Positions 19,165 through 28,652 of a stretch of 64,000 bases of DNA are shown in pieces (the first letter of the stretch is position 1; each line of letters starts with the position of its first letter). Made by a program: the position numbers and the translations under genes. Location of the stretch: NCBI RefSeq assembly GCF_003056335.1, contig NZ_PYWA01000009.1, positions 62,001 through 126,000 on the forward strand, in the 5' to 3' direction. Under the pieces are notes generated by a model. It saw only the letters and a program-made list of their open reading frames with translations, was not told the origin of the DNA and made no database searches. Origin of the DNA: Paracoccus indicus. GTDB taxonomy: Bacteria; Pseudomonadota; Alphaproteobacteria; Rhodobacterales; Rhodobacteraceae.

Positions 19165-20025
19165 TCAGACGGCGGTCTTCATCGTCTCTTCCAGATAGAT
19201 CTCGCGCAGACGTGCCGCGACCGGTCCGACCGACCCGTCTCCGACCGTCGCACCGTCGATCTGCACCACCGGCATCACGAAGGCCGAGGCCGAGGTGACG
19301 AAGGCCTCATCCGCCTCCTGCGCCTCGGCGATCGTGAAGGACCGCTCCTCGACTTTCATCTGCGCCTCGGCGGCAAAGCGCAGCACGGCAGCGCGGGTGA
19401 TCCCATGCAGGATTTCATGGCTCAGCTCACGCGTGATGATCGTGCCGTTCTTGACGATATAGGCGTTGTTGCTGGTGCCTTCGGTCACGCGGCCATCCTC
19501 GACCATCCAGGCATCGTCGGCACCGCGCGCCTTCGCCTCCATCTTGGCCATCGAGGGGTAGAGCAGCTGTACCGTCTTGATGTCGCGACGACCCCAACGC
19601 AGATCCTCGACGCTGATCACCTTCCAGCCGGTCTTGGCGGCGGGGGCATCGGCCAGGCCGGGCTTGGACTGCGTGAACATCACCACCGTCGGCGCGGTAT
19701 CGGCGGACGGATAGGCGAAATCGCGATCGCCCGGGTTGCCGCGCGTGACCTGCAGATAGATCATCCCGTCGGTGATGCCGTTTTCCGCGATCAGCTTGCG
19801 ATGCGCCTCCAGGTAGGCGGCGTCATCCAGCGGGTTGGAGATGGCCAGTTCCGACAGCGACCGCTTCAGGCGCACCATGTGGCCGTCGAAATCGATCAGC
19901 TTGCCGCCCAGGACGCTGACGACCTCATAGACGCCGTCCGCCATCAGGAAGCCGCGATCAAAGACCGAAACCGTCGCCTGATCCTCGGCCACATAGTCGC
20001 CATTCACATAAACCGTCCGCGTCAT
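19165..20025 (-). CDS. dat: D-amino-acid transaminase (class IV aminotransferase)
   Basis: PLP enzyme that interconverts D-alanine and D-glutamate through their keto acids, a source of D-amino acids for peptidoglycan. The 286-aa sequence opens MTRTVYVNGDYV and continues FDRGFLMADGVYEV. TVQLLYPSMAKMEA would contain the PLP lysine and EDGRVTEGTSNNAYIV is the cofactor-binding loop. The start at 20025 follows AGGAGGGAACAG. It resembles D-alanine transaminase more than branched-chain aminotransferase. It is divergent from mcl1. Confidence 0.88.
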   Translation of the reverse strand: MTRTVYVNGDYVAEDQATVSVFDRGFLMADGVYEVVSVLGGKLIDFDGHMVRLKRSLSELAISNPLDDAAYLEAHRKLIAENGITDGMIYLQVTRGNPGDRDFAYPSADTAPTVVMFTQSKPGLADAPAAKTGWKVISVEDLRWGRRDIKTVQLLYPSMAKMEAKARGADDAWMVEDGRVTEGTSNNAYIVKNGTIITRELSHEILHGITRAAVLRFAAEAQMKVEERSFTIAEAQEADEAFVTSASAFVMPVVQIDGATVGDGSVGPVAARLREIYLEETMKTAV

Positions 20026-20192
20026 CTGTTCCCTCCTGAGGCGTCGCAACTTGCGGGCGGTCCTGCGCCCAAACGCCCCATCCGTCAAGCACATCGCAGG
20101 CGCTTTGCCGCAGCGCAGGAAAACCCTTGATGCAGTCGCAGCGAAAGATTATTACCAACTCAGGCCCGAATCTTTCCGAACTGGACCCGCGC

Positions 20193-21149
20193 ATGAGCTT
20201 TCGTTCCCAACCGCTGCCCCCTGCCCGCCTGAACCGCTGCCAGCTTTTCGGCCCCGGATCGCGCGAGGCGCTGTTCGAGAAGATGGCCAAGTCTGCCGCC
20301 GACGTGATCAATCTGGATCTGGAAGATTCGGTCGCCCCCGACGACAAGGACCGCGCCCGTTCCAATATCATTCAGGCCATCGGCGATGTGGATTGGGGGA
20401 CCAAGACGCTGTCGGTGCGCATTAACGGGCTGGACACGCCATATTGGTATCGCGACGTGGTCGATCTGCTGGAACAGGCGGGCGACCGGCTGGACCAGAT
20501 CATGATCCCCAAGGTCGGGAACGCCTCGGATATCTATGCCGTCGATGCGTTGGTCACCGCCGTCGAACGCGCCAAGGGTCGCACGAAACCCATCGCCTTC
20601 GAGGTGATCATCGAATCCGCCGCAGGCATCTGCCATGTCGAGGAGATCGCCGCCGCATCCCCGCGCATGCAGGCCATCAGCCTCGGCGCCGCCGATTTCG
20701 CGGCATCCATGGGCATGGCCACCACCGGCATCGGCGGCACGCAGGAAAATTACTACATGGTGCGCGACGGCCAGAAATACTGGCCCGATCCCTGGCATTG
20801 GGCGCAGACGGCCATTGTCGCCGCCTGCCGGACGCATGGGTTGCTGCCGGTCGATGGTCCCTATGGCGATTTCAGCGATCAGGAGGGCTTCATCGCGCAG
20901 GCGCGTCGCTCGGCCACGCTTGGCATGGTCGGCAAATGGGCCATCCACCCCAGCCAGATCGATCTGTGCAACATGGTCTTCTCACCCGATCAGACCGCCG
21001 TCACCGAGGCCCGCGAAATTCTTGCCGCGATGGAGCAGGCAAAACGTGACGGCGCGGGTGCGACCGTGTACAAGGGACGTCTGGTCGACATCGCCTCGAT
21101 CAAGCAGGCCGAGGTCATCGTCCGTCAGGCCGAACTGATCGCCGGCTGA
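20193..21149 (+). CDS. mcl1: L-malyl-CoA / beta-methylmalyl-CoA lyase
   Basis: HpcH/HpaI (CitE-like) lyase that cleaves malyl-CoA and beta-methylmalyl-CoA, releasing glyoxylate in the ethylmalonyl-CoA route of acetyl-CoA assimilation. The 318-aa sequence from MSFRSQPLPPARLNRCQL through DVINLDLEDSVAPDDK and GMVGKWAIHPSQ agrees closely with what I recall of Rhodobacter Mcl1. LEDSV and FEVIIESAAG hold the acidic metal ligands. The frame is open upstream, but the ATG at 20193 is the family start. No other pathway gene is in the window. Confidence 0.95.
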   Translation: MSFRSQPLPPARLNRCQLFGPGSREALFEKMAKSAADVINLDLEDSVAPDDKDRARSNIIQAIGDVDWGTKTLSVRINGLDTPYWYRDVVDLLEQAGDRLDQIMIPKVGNASDIYAVDALVTAVERAKGRTKPIAFEVIIESAAGICHVEEIAAASPRMQAISLGAADFAASMGMATTGIGGTQENYYMVRDGQKYWPDPWHWAQTAIVAACRTHGLLPVDGPYGDFSDQEGFIAQARRSATLGMVGKWAIHPSQIDLCNMVFSPDQTAVTEAREILAAMEQAKRDGAGATVYKGRLVDIASIKQAEVIVRQAELIAG

Positions 21150-21206
21150 GGAACACCCCGCGGAACCGACCAGTGGAGGGGTCGGGTCCGCACCAAGGGG
21201 GAGGAG

Positions 21207-21234
21207 CAGGCCCTGCGAACCGTCGCAGGGCCTG
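21207..21234. terminator. Terminator-like hairpin between mcl1 and the TIGR02186 gene
   Basis: Perfect 12-bp stem CAGGCCCTGCGA / TCGCAGGGCCTG with a 4-nt loop, between two converging genes. No strong U-tract, so it may act as a bidirectional transcript end or a processing barrier. Confidence 0.65.
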
Positions 21235-21267
21235 TCGCATTTCCAGCCCCCGGATCGGCTGCCCCTA

Positions 21268-22149
21268 TCAGGCCCGCCGCAGCTTGCGGAAGGCGGCCGA
21301 GGCCCCCCATCCCGCAAAGACCGCCACTGCCAGCGACATCAGCCCGTAGATCAGCGGCTGATCGAAGGCCAGGTTATAGAGCCAGCGTTCCAGACCGACC
21401 TTGCGCACCTCGATGGCGGCGCGATGGACGTCGATCACCTGCCCGTCGCGCAGCAGGAAGATGCGGGTCTTGTAGTCGCCCTCCAGCAGGTTGGCGGGCA
21501 GGCGGATGTCGGCGCGGAACAGCGTGTCCTCAGCCAGCTCGATCCCGCCCTCGTCCAGGCGGAAGTGGCCGTCGGCCTGACGCAGCCGCACCATCGCCTG
21601 CGTGAAGGCCGGGGCATCGGCAACGTCGGGCGCGCCCTCGAAGGCGCGCAAAGCCTGCGGCAGCGAAATGCGATAGCGGCTGTCCCATCCCGGCAGCAGG
21701 ATCTGATCCAAGGGCCCCGTGCTGGCGACGGCGTAATAGCTGGGCGCGGCGCCGACCTCGACCCGCTCGGTATTGACCCAGATGCCGAAGCGCCGCTGCT
21801 TGCGCCAGATGGTCATGGGCTGCGAGGGGGCCTCGATCGTGACGATCACGTCCAATTCCCCGTCGGGGATGGGAACCTCGCGCCGGACGGCGCCATAGAT
21901 CAGGATCTCGGACCCGTCGAAGCTGGTGGTGATGGCGACGGAGTTGTCCGAAAGGCCCGCGACGACCTGTTCGGCCGGGCTGGACTGGTTTTCGGGAATG
22001 GCACTGCGGGGGCGGCCGGGGTTCGGGAACAGCGGGTAATCCACCGTCGTTTCATCCGGTGGCACCAGCGACCCGCGCGATTGCGCCGCGACCGCCGTCG
22101 GCAGCAGCAGGGTGACGAACAGGGCGGCAATCCATGGGTGTCTGGTCAT
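21268..22149 (-). CDS. TIGR02186-family envelope protein
   Basis: A 293-aa protein with an N-terminal signal peptide (ALFVTLLLPTAVAAQSRG), a periplasmic body of beta-rich sequence, and one C-terminal membrane helix (LIYGLMSLAVAVFAGWGA) ending in basic residues. It matches the conserved alphaproteobacterial TIGR02186 type, whose function is unknown. The start overlaps the TSUP permease stop by ATGA, suggesting the two proteins act together at the inner membrane. Confidence 0.75.
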   Translation of the reverse strand: MTRHPWIAALFVTLLLPTAVAAQSRGSLVPPDETTVDYPLFPNPGRPRSAIPENQSSPAEQVVAGLSDNSVAITTSFDGSEILIYGAVRREVPIPDGELDVIVTIEAPSQPMTIWRKQRRFGIWVNTERVEVGAAPSYYAVASTGPLDQILLPGWDSRYRISLPQALRAFEGAPDVADAPAFTQAMVRLRQADGHFRLDEGGIELAEDTLFRADIRLPANLLEGDYKTRIFLLRDGQVIDVHRAAIEVRKVGLERWLYNLAFDQPLIYGLMSLAVAVFAGWGASAAFRKLRRA

Positions 22150-23063
22150 CAGCGCGCCCGTGTCACGATGGAATAGACATCCTCGGGCGTCAGGAACAGG
22201 TCCAGCGCCAGCTTGGCGCAGACCGCCAGCACCAGAAGCGCCAGCAGGATGCGCAACTGTTCGGCCCGCAGTTTCGCCCCCAGAGTTGTGCCGATCTGCG
22301 CCCCGATGACCCCCCCGATGATCAGCAGCAGCGCCAGCATCACGTCCACGGTGTTGTAGCTGACCGCATGCATCAGCGTGGTGAAGGCCGTCACGAAGGT
22401 GATCTGGAACAGCGACGTCCCCACCACCACCTTGGTCGGCATCCCCAGCAGATAGATCATCGCGGGCACCATGATGAAGCCGCCGCCGACCCCCATGATC
22501 GCCGCCAGCACACCCACGGCCACCCCGACCAGCAGCGGCGGGATGACGCTGATATAGAGCCCCGAGGTGCGGAACTTGATCTTGAACGGCAGGCGGTGGA
22601 CCCAATTGTGCTGATGCAACCGTCGACGGCCGGTCGCCTGGCGGGACCGCCGCAGGGCGCGCAGGCTTTCCTGCAGCATCATCCCGCCGATCAGGCCGAG
22701 GAAGACGACATAGCACAGCTGGACGACCAGCTCGACCTGGCCCAGCCGCTGCAGGATGTTGAAGACCAGCACACCCAGTCCCGATCCGATCAGCCCCCCG
22801 GCCAGCAGGACGCCCCCCATGCGGAAATCGACCGTCTTGCGCTTCATATGCGCCAGGACACCCGACACGGATGATGCCACGACCTGATTGGCCCCTGTCG
22901 CGACGGCAATGGTGGGAGGAATGCCGATGAAGAACAGCAGCGGCGTGATCAGGAAGCCGCCGCCGACGCCGAACAACCCGCTCATGACGCCGACAAGGCC
23001 GCCAAGACCCATCAGGGTGAAGGCGTTGACCGAGACCTCGGCGATGGGAAGGTATATCTGCAT
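22149..23063 (-). CDS. TSUP (TauE/SafE) family anion permease
   Basis: Integral membrane protein of about 304 aa with two copies of the TSUP repeat: GLFGVGGGFLITPLLFF near the N-terminus and IMGVGGGFIMVPAMIYL in the second half. Members export sulfite, sulfonates or related organic anions. A cytoplasmic basic linker (SRQATGRRRLHQHN) separates the halves. The start MQIYLPIAEVSVN at 23063 is preferred over 23096. The partner TIGR02186 gene overlaps its end. No sulfur-metabolism genes are near. Confidence 0.88.
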   Translation of the reverse strand: MQIYLPIAEVSVNAFTLMGLGGLVGVMSGLFGVGGGFLITPLLFFIGIPPTIAVATGANQVVASSVSGVLAHMKRKTVDFRMGGVLLAGGLIGSGLGVLVFNILQRLGQVELVVQLCYVVFLGLIGGMMLQESLRALRRSRQATGRRRLHQHNWVHRLPFKIKFRTSGLYISVIPPLLVGVAVGVLAAIMGVGGGFIMVPAMIYLLGMPTKVVVGTSLFQITFVTAFTTLMHAVSYNTVDVMLALLLIIGGVIGAQIGTTLGAKLRAEQLRILLALLVLAVCAKLALDLFLTPEDVYSIVTRAR

Positions 23064-23215
23064 ACGCGTCGCGGCCCGTTTCGTTAGGGCAAGCATGCTA
23101 CGCCCCGCATGTCAGGTCAAACCGCTTTCGGTCCGCAACGGTCACGGTTGCGCATGTTCGGGTTGAAGCGCGTTCATGCGACGGCTAAGCAAAGACAAGG
23201 TCACTTCCGCGTGCG

Positions 23216-23233
23216 CCGGCAGAAACCTGCCGG
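23216..23233 (+). other. Stem-loop in the surE leader
   Basis: Perfect 7-bp hairpin CCGGCAG-AAAC-CTGCCGG, 37 nt upstream of the surE start and inside the 207-nt gap shared with the divergent TSUP gene. No function is evident. Confidence 0.4.
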
Positions 23234-23270
23234 TGCCGGAACTGCAGGGCCTGATCGCAAAGGGGGCAGG

Positions 23271-24089
23271 ATGCGTATTCTCATCACCAATGACGACGGC
23301 ATCAACGCACCGGGCCTCGAGGTGCTGCACCAGATCGCGACGCAGCTTGCCGGACCCGACGGGCAGGTCTGGACCGTGGCCCCCGCGTTCGAGCAATCGG
23401 GCGTCGGCCATTGTATCAGCTATGCCCATCCCACGATGATCGCCGAACTGGCCCCGCGCCGCTTCGCCGCCGAGGGCAGCCCGGCCGATTGCGTGCTGGC
23501 GGCGGTGGGCGACATCATGGCCGACGCCCTGCCCGACCTGGTGCTGTCAGGCGTCAACCGCGGCAACAATGCAGGCGAGAACGCGATGTATTCCGGCACC
23601 ATCGGCGGCGCGATGGAGGCCGCCCTGCAGGGCCTGCCCGCCATCGCCCTTTCGCAATACCTCGGACCGCAGACCGCAAAGCTGGCCGATCCCTTCGAGG
23701 CCGCCCGCCTGCATGGCGCGGCGGTGATCCGGCGGCTGCTGGATCACGGTGACTGGACCTCGGACGCGGATTTCCGGCTGTTCTACAACATCAACTTTCC
23801 GCCCGTCGCCGCCGCCGATGTCCAAGGCATCCGCGTCGCGCGTCAGGGCAAGCGCAAGGGCAGCCGCTTCGGCGTCGTGCCGCAGACCGCGCCGAACGGA
23901 CGGCGCTTCATGTGGGTCGCGGGCGGATCGCAGCAGGCGCCCGCGCAGGACGGCACCGATGTCGCGGTGAACCTTCAGGGCTATGTCTCGGTCACGCCGA
24001 TGCGCGCCGATCTGACCTGCCATGATTCGCTGGCGGATCTGGGAACGGCGCTGAACGACCTGACCCTGCCCCATGAGGCCGCCGAATGA
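23271..24089 (+). CDS. surE: 5'-nucleotidase SurE
   Basis: Metal-dependent nucleoside-monophosphate phosphatase. The 272-aa product begins [16 protein letters not shown], carrying the double-aspartate metal site; further conserved stretches are [29 protein letters not shown] and [13 protein letters not shown]. The start at 23271 is marked by AGGGGGCAGG. It overlaps pcm by ATGA and heads the surE-pcm-nlpD unit. Confidence 0.97.
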   Translation: MRILITNDDGINAPGLEVLHQIATQLAGPDGQVWTVAPAFEQSGVGHCISYAHPTMIAELAPRRFAAEGSPADCVLAAVGDIMADALPDLVLSGVNRGNNAGENAMYSGTIGGAMEAALQGLPAIALSQYLGPQTAKLADPFEAARLHGAAVIRRLLDHGDWTSDADFRLFYNINFPPVAAADVQGIRVARQGKRKGSRFGVVPQTAPNGRRFMWVAGGSQQAPAQDGTDVAVNLQGYVSVTPMRADLTCHDSLADLGTALNDLTLPHEAAE

Positions 24090-24742
24090 ACGACGAGCCC
24101 GAGGAGAGCCCCGCCGAACGCAAGATGCGTTTCCTGTTCCAGTTGCGCACCCGGGGGGTCACCGATCCCCGCGTGCTGGAAGCGATGGAGGGGATCGACC
24201 GCGGACTGTTCGTGCGCGGCCAGTTCGCCGACCGCGCCTATGAGGACACCCCCCTGCCCATCCCCTGCGGCCAGACGATCAGCCAACCCTCGGTGGTCGG
24301 CCTGATGACGCAGGCGCTGTCGGTCGGCCCGCGCGATACGGTGCTGGAGGTGGGCACAGGCTCGGGCTATCAGGCGGCGATCCTCTCGGGGCTGTGCCGC
24401 CGCGTCTATACCGTAGACCGCCACCGCCGTCTTGTGCAGGAAGCCGAGGCCACCTTCCGTCAGCTGGGCCTCTACAACATCATCGCGCAGGTGGGTGACG
24501 GATCGCGTGGCCTGCCCGATCAGGCGCCATTCGACCGCATTCTTGTGACCGCCGCCGCCGAGGATCCGCCCGGCCCCTTGTTGGCACAGCTGAAGATCGG
24601 CGGTATCATGGTGGTGCCTGTCGGTCAGTCGGATGCGGTCCAGACATTGATCCGCGTCAGCCGGTCCGAAACCGGCTTCGATTACGACGAATTGCGGCAG
24701 GTCCGGTTCGTTCCGCTGGTCGAGGGGTTGGGCCAGACATGA
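24086..24742 (+). CDS. pcm: Protein-L-isoaspartate O-methyltransferase
   Basis: Repairs isoaspartyl residues in aged proteins by SAM-dependent methylation. The 218-aa protein carries [19 protein letters not shown] (the substrate-site motif with TISQP, about residues 53-71) and the SAM motif [15 protein letters not shown]. Both diagnostic features are intact, unlike the paralogue at 27850-28503. It is coupled to surE and lies 36 nt before the NlpD-like gene. Confidence 0.96.
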   Translation: MNDEPEESPAERKMRFLFQLRTRGVTDPRVLEAMEGIDRGLFVRGQFADRAYEDTPLPIPCGQTISQPSVVGLMTQALSVGPRDTVLEVGTGSGYQAAILSGLCRRVYTVDRHRRLVQEAEATFRQLGLYNIIAQVGDGSRGLPDQAPFDRILVTAAAEDPPGPLLAQLKIGGIMVVPVGQSDAVQTLIRVSRSETGFDYDELRQVRFVPLVEGLGQT

Positions 24743-24778
24743 CCCCCGGCCGATTACAGGCAGGCTGAGGATATCAAG

Positions 24779-25885
24779 ATGAACAATGGCTCGTTTCGCG
24801 TCGCAGGCGGTCTGATCGCATCGCTGGCGCTGGCTTCCTGCGGAACGCAGGGCGGGTTCGACCCCGACCTGCGTGGCTGGATGAAAGGCGGGCTGGATAC
24901 CGCACCCGCCGCAGCGCAGGCAGCCCCCCGCCCCCAGCCCGACAACCGCGGCGTCATCACTTTCGCCAACGGGCAGGTGGCCGTCGCGCAGGCCGGCGAC
25001 ACGCCCGCGTCGGTCGCCGCCCGCCTGGGGCTGGATGCGGGTCAACTGGCGTCCCATAACGCGCTGCCCGCCGACGCCCCCCTGCGCAGCGGGGCGGTGC
25101 TGGTCCTGCCCACCAAGGTGGCCCCCGGCACCGTGGCGAAGCCCGGCGGCATCGCGGCCATCGTCACCGATCCCTTCGCCAAGGGGGCCAAGACCCAAGC
25201 CGCCACGCCTTCGCCGCAGACGCCTTCGGAACATGTCGTGGTCTCGGGCGAGACTGCCTGGTCCATCGCGCGCAAATACGATGTGACGGTGCAGGACTTG
25301 GCCGCCTGGAACGGGCTGCCCGCGAATATGGACCTGCGCGTGGGGCAGCGGCTGATCGTGCCGAAGCCCGGCCAGAAACCCGATGCCTTGGCGACCACCG
25401 TGCCGGGCACCGGCAGCCCCACGCCCAAGCCGCCATCCGCCGCCACCCCCTTGCCCGATGAGACGACGGCACCTGCCGCCGATCCCGCACCCAAGGCGCC
25501 GACCACCGACCTGGGGGCCACGCGGACGGCGGCATCCGGCGGGGGACCGCTGCGGATGCCCGTGTCCGGGTCCATCATCCGCGTCTATGAAAAGGGCCGC
25601 AACGACGGCATCGACATTGCCGCCCCGTCCGGAACGCCGGTGACGGCGGCGGGCGCGGGCAGCGTTGCGGCGATCACGCGCGACACATCCGGTGTGCCGA
25701 TCATCGTGGTCCGGCACGAAGGCGATCTGATGACCGTCTATACCGGGCTGGAGGGCGTCGACGTCGCCAAGGGCGACAGCGTCAGCGCAGGCCAGAGCCT
25801 TGGCAAGGCGGGCGACGACGGCTTCGTCCACTTCGAGGTCCGTCGCGGCTTTGAAAGCGTGGACCCCGAAAAGATGCTGAACTGA
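24779..25885 (+). CDS. nlpD: NlpD-like lipoprotein with LysM and degenerate LytM domains
   Basis: Predicted outer-membrane lipoprotein that activates cell-wall amidases at division. The signal peptide ends in the lipobox LASC (Cys about residue 20). A degenerate LysM-like stretch (QAGDTPASVAARLGLDAGQL, about 61-80) precedes a clear LysM (VSGETAWSIARKYDVTVQDL, about 156-175), a Pro/Ala-rich linker, then a C-terminal LytM/M23 domain. In that domain the HxxxD zinc motif reads NDGID and the HxH reads HFE, so zinc ligands are missing, as in NlpD and EnvC. It is therefore probably not a hydrolase. Its place after surE-pcm matches the gammaproteobacterial order. Confidence 0.85.
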   Translation: MNNGSFRVAGGLIASLALASCGTQGGFDPDLRGWMKGGLDTAPAAAQAAPRPQPDNRGVITFANGQVAVAQAGDTPASVAARLGLDAGQLASHNALPADAPLRSGAVLVLPTKVAPGTVAKPGGIAAIVTDPFAKGAKTQAATPSPQTPSEHVVVSGETAWSIARKYDVTVQDLAAWNGLPANMDLRVGQRLIVPKPGQKPDALATTVPGTGSPTPKPPSAATPLPDETTAPAADPAPKAPTTDLGATRTAASGGGPLRMPVSGSIIRVYEKGRNDGIDIAAPSGTPVTAAGAGSVAAITRDTSGVPIIVVRHEGDLMTVYTGLEGVDVAKGDSVSAGQSLGKAGDDGFVHFEVRRGFESVDPEKMLN

Positions 25886-25895
25886 AGGCGAGCGC

Positions 25896-26444
25896 TCAGA
25901 TGGCCGCCATCTGATCCTCGACCGCCATGGCCACTTGCGCGCGGATCACAGCCCGCAGGTTTGCCGAGAAACGCTGCCCCATCTCGCCCTCCAGCTGCTG
26001 CTGCACGGCATCATGCAGGTGGTGTTGCAGGGCGGGATGTTCCATCACGATCTGCGCAACGTCCTGTGCCGTCGGGGGCGGCAGCGGGACCGGTTCCTGC
26101 AGGGCGAATGCGGCATCGATCATCGGATCGGGCTGCGCCGCCACGATCGGCTGTGGCTGGACCTGAACAGGTGCGCGGAATGCCTGCCAGATGCGGATCA
26201 ACTTGGGGCTTCGCGGGGCCTGTGGTGCGATCACCGCAGCGGGCACGTCTGCCGCCGAGAACACCGAAGCGTCGGCATCGATCATCTCGCGGATGCTGCG
26301 GACCGTGGTGCCGATTTCGGCACGCAGCCGCGCGGCATCGGTGGGTGGCGGCGTGATCTGGGCACGGCTGGATCGATTGCTGCGACGTTTGCGCGACAGG
26401 CGTAGCGCGGGGACCGGGGCGGGTTTGCGGCGCGGCCTAGCCAT
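25896..26444 (-). CDS. Candidate PopZ-like polar organising protein (DUF2497-like)
   Basis: A 182-aa protein with no certain family match by eye. After a basic N-terminal tail (MARPRRKPAP) comes a short helix, VRSIREMIDADAS (about residues 48-60), resembling the PopZ helix motif SIRRIISED. A proline-rich middle (QPQPIVAAQPDP, EPVPLPPPTAQ) follows, then a charged helical C-terminus (QLEGEMGQRFSANLRAVIRAQ) like the DUF2497 oligomerisation region. Gene order PIMT-like, tolC, this gene also fits the alphaproteobacterial popZ neighbourhood as I recall it, though valS, expected next, is replaced by convergent nlpD. It could instead be an unrelated low-complexity protein. Confidence 0.45.
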   Translation of the reverse strand: MARPRRKPAPVPALRLSRKRRSNRSSRAQITPPPTDAARLRAEIGTTVRSIREMIDADASVFSAADVPAAVIAPQAPRSPKLIRIWQAFRAPVQVQPQPIVAAQPDPMIDAAFALQEPVPLPPPTAQDVAQIVMEHPALQHHLHDAVQQQLEGEMGQRFSANLRAVIRAQVAMAVEDQMAAI

Positions 26445-26467
26445 GCCGCAAACCGCCGGTCGGCGTG

Positions 26468-27853
26468 TCAGTTGCGGCCAATGGCGCGCAGCACGCGATC
26501 AAGGCTTTCGCCCTGCTTGCTGGTGGCCGGCGCATTGCGCACGGCATTGTAGTATTGCGATGGGTCATAGGTCGGAATTCCCAGTTTCAGGTTTTCTACC
26601 GTCAACAGACCCATAGCAGCCAGAAGTTGATAATGCGCTAACTGCAGGTTGGATTCAGCCGTGATCCGATCGGCCCGCGCCTGCAGCAGCGATTGTTCCG
26701 CGTCCAGCACGTCCAGCGTCGTGCGGGCCCCCAGCAGCGCTTCCTCGCGCACGCCGTCATAGGCTTGCTGCGCCGCGCTGATCTGCTGGGCAATCGCGGT
26801 GATCTGGGCGCGCGCCACGGCGATGTTCGCCCAGGTTTCGCCCACGCTCTGGCTGACCTGGCGCGATGTGTTCAGCAGCGACGAACGCGCCTGATCGCGT
26901 TCCGCCATCGCCTTGCGATGCGAGGCGGACAGGCGGCCACCCGAATAGATCGTCTGATCCAGCCGCAGCCCGACGCTGGCGCTGTTCGTGCTGCCGTAAT
27001 TGCCGTTCAACACGGTCTGCGGCTGACGACTGACGCCGACGCTGGCAGTGCCCGACAGTGTCGGATTGCGTTCGGCTGCGGCGGCGGCCACGCCAATTTC
27101 GGCGGCGGCGGCCTGACGCTGTGCCTGCAGGACCGAAGGGTGGCTACGCTGCGCGATGGCACGCGCCTCGTTCAGATTGGCGGGCAGCTTGGGCAGCGGC
27201 GGCGGCGCCGACAGCGTGCCGGGCAGCTTGCCCGTCGCGGCCAGATAGGCCTCGCGCTGAACCTCCAGGTCGCCGTTCGCGGCGGCCAGGCTGGCACGGG
27301 TCTCGGCCAGCTGGGCATCGGCCAGGGCGACGTCGGTCACGGTGATCTCGCCCACGTCGAATCGGTCCTGCGCCGCCTGACGTTCGCGCGTCAGAACCTC
27401 GACCGAGTTCTGCTGCAACGCGACCTGCTGGATCGCCTCGCGCACGTTGAAATAGGCCAGTGCCGCGTCCAGCAACACCTGCTGTTCGATCGCCACCAAA
27501 GCCTGCCGCGTGGCCAGCACCGTTTCCTTGGCACCGTCGATGGCCAACTGCGAACGCCCGAAATCATAGAGCGTCAGCGACGCATCGATGCTGAGCGAGG
27601 TCGAGCGGCGGGTCGTGGAACCCTCGTCGCGGGTCGCACCGTATTGGGCGACCCATTCGACCACCGGACGCAGGGCGGCAACGGCTGCGGCGACGTCTTC
27701 ATCGGCGGCCCGCAGCACGGCGCGGTTCTGTTCGATCAGGGCCGAGTGGCGATAGGCCGCGACCATGGTATCGGCCAGCGATTCGGCCCGCGCGGGCAAG
27801 GCGGTCACCAGCCCCAGCAGCGCGACGCCGGCAAGGCGGGCCAGCACCCTCAC
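26468..27853 (-). CDS. tolC: TolC-family outer-membrane efflux protein
   Basis: Outer-membrane channel for type I secretion or drug efflux. The 461-aa precursor has a signal peptide ending ALPARAES and two internally repeated OEP domains. Long helices are rich in Gln, Ala and Arg, with the first-repeat strand sequence [18 protein letters not shown] and the matching second-repeat [18 protein letters not shown]. It overlaps the PIMT-like gene by ATGA. No inner-membrane pump is encoded nearby, so it probably serves several transporters. Confidence 0.93.
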   Translation of the reverse strand: MRVLARLAGVALLGLVTALPARAESLADTMVAAYRHSALIEQNRAVLRAADEDVAAAVAALRPVVEWVAQYGATRDEGSTTRRSTSLSIDASLTLYDFGRSQLAIDGAKETVLATRQALVAIEQQVLLDAALAYFNVREAIQQVALQQNSVEVLTRERQAAQDRFDVGEITVTDVALADAQLAETRASLAAANGDLEVQREAYLAATGKLPGTLSAPPPLPKLPANLNEARAIAQRSHPSVLQAQRQAAAAEIGVAAAAAERNPTLSGTASVGVSRQPQTVLNGNYGSTNSASVGLRLDQTIYSGGRLSASHRKAMAERDQARSSLLNTSRQVSQSVGETWANIAVARAQITAIAQQISAAQQAYDGVREEALLGARTTLDVLDAEQSLLQARADRITAESNLQLAHYQLLAAMGLLTVENLKLGIPTYDPSQYYNAVRNAPATSKQGESLDRVLRAIGRN

Positions 27854-28503
27854 AGCGTGAACCCGCGCGCGCGTTCGAAGCCCCGCAGCATCGGCGCATT
27901 CGCGTTGAAGGCATAGCGCCAGGTGACACGGCCGTTCAGCCGGTGGCCGATGCGGGCCACGCCCAGGTTGCCTTCGCGGAACAGCGCCGCGATGCGGCCA
28001 CCGTCGCGCAGCTGATCCAGAATGGCGGGGGGAACCTCCTCGACCGCGCCTTCGATCAGAATCACGTCATAGGGGCCCTGCTTGGCGCATCCTTCGGTCA
28101 GATCTGCCTTCAGGACGGCGACATTGTGCATGCCGGTGGCCGAAAGGCGCGCCTCGGCCTCGGTGGCCAGTTCCTCGTCGTCCTCGATGGCAACGACGGC
28201 CTGGGCCATCCGCGAGACGACGGCGGCGGAATAGCCGTAGCCGCAGCCCAGATCCAGCACCAGTTCGTCGGGCTGGATGTCCAGCGCGTCGACCATCTTG
28301 GCCAGGGTGCGCGGCTCCAGCAGGACGCGACCGTTGCCGATGTCCAGGTTTTCACCGGAATAGGCGACGGCGCGGCGGCTGGCGGGGACGAATTCCTCGC
28401 GCGGGATGTCCAGCATCGCATCGATCACCGGGAATTTGGTCACGTCACTGGGACGGACCTGCGTGTCCACCATCATCGTGCGCCGGGCGGCGAAATCGCT
28501 CAT
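27850..28503 (-). CDS. PIMT-family methyltransferase paralogue linked to tolC
   Basis: A 217-aa SAM-dependent methyltransferase of the protein-L-isoaspartate methyltransferase family. The SAM motif [16 protein letters not shown] (about residues 80-95) is intact. The substrate-site motif is not: the TISQP-type sequence found in pcm is replaced by NGRVLLEP. It is therefore unlikely to repair isoaspartate and its target is unknown. Its stop overlaps the tolC start, making it the first gene of the tolC operon; the order is widespread in alphaproteobacteria. The start at 28503 opens [18 protein letters not shown]. Confidence 0.85.
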   Translation of the reverse strand: MSDFAARRTMMVDTQVRPSDVTKFPVIDAMLDIPREEFVPASRRAVAYSGENLDIGNGRVLLEPRTLAKMVDALDIQPDELVLDLGCGYGYSAAVVSRMAQAVVAIEDDEELATEAEARLSATGMHNVAVLKADLTEGCAKQGPYDVILIEGAVEEVPPAILDQLRDGGRIAALFREGNLGVARIGHRLNGRVTWRYAFNANAPMLRGFERARGFTL

Positions 28504-28652
28504 GTCGGGGAACCTCTGCTCGACCTCTTTGAGCGCTTATTGCCATGTTTGGCCGATCTGGGCAACGCCGGACATGACGCGTTGCAGCATGATCCAGATC
28601 GCGTCTTGCAAGGCGCCGCGCAATCCATTAAGCCATGCCCACTCTCGACGGC

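Noticed and set aside
24779..25885. An active M23 endopeptidase
   Set aside because: The zinc motifs HxxxD and HxH read NDGID and HFE, so ligands are missing; NlpD-like activation is the better call.
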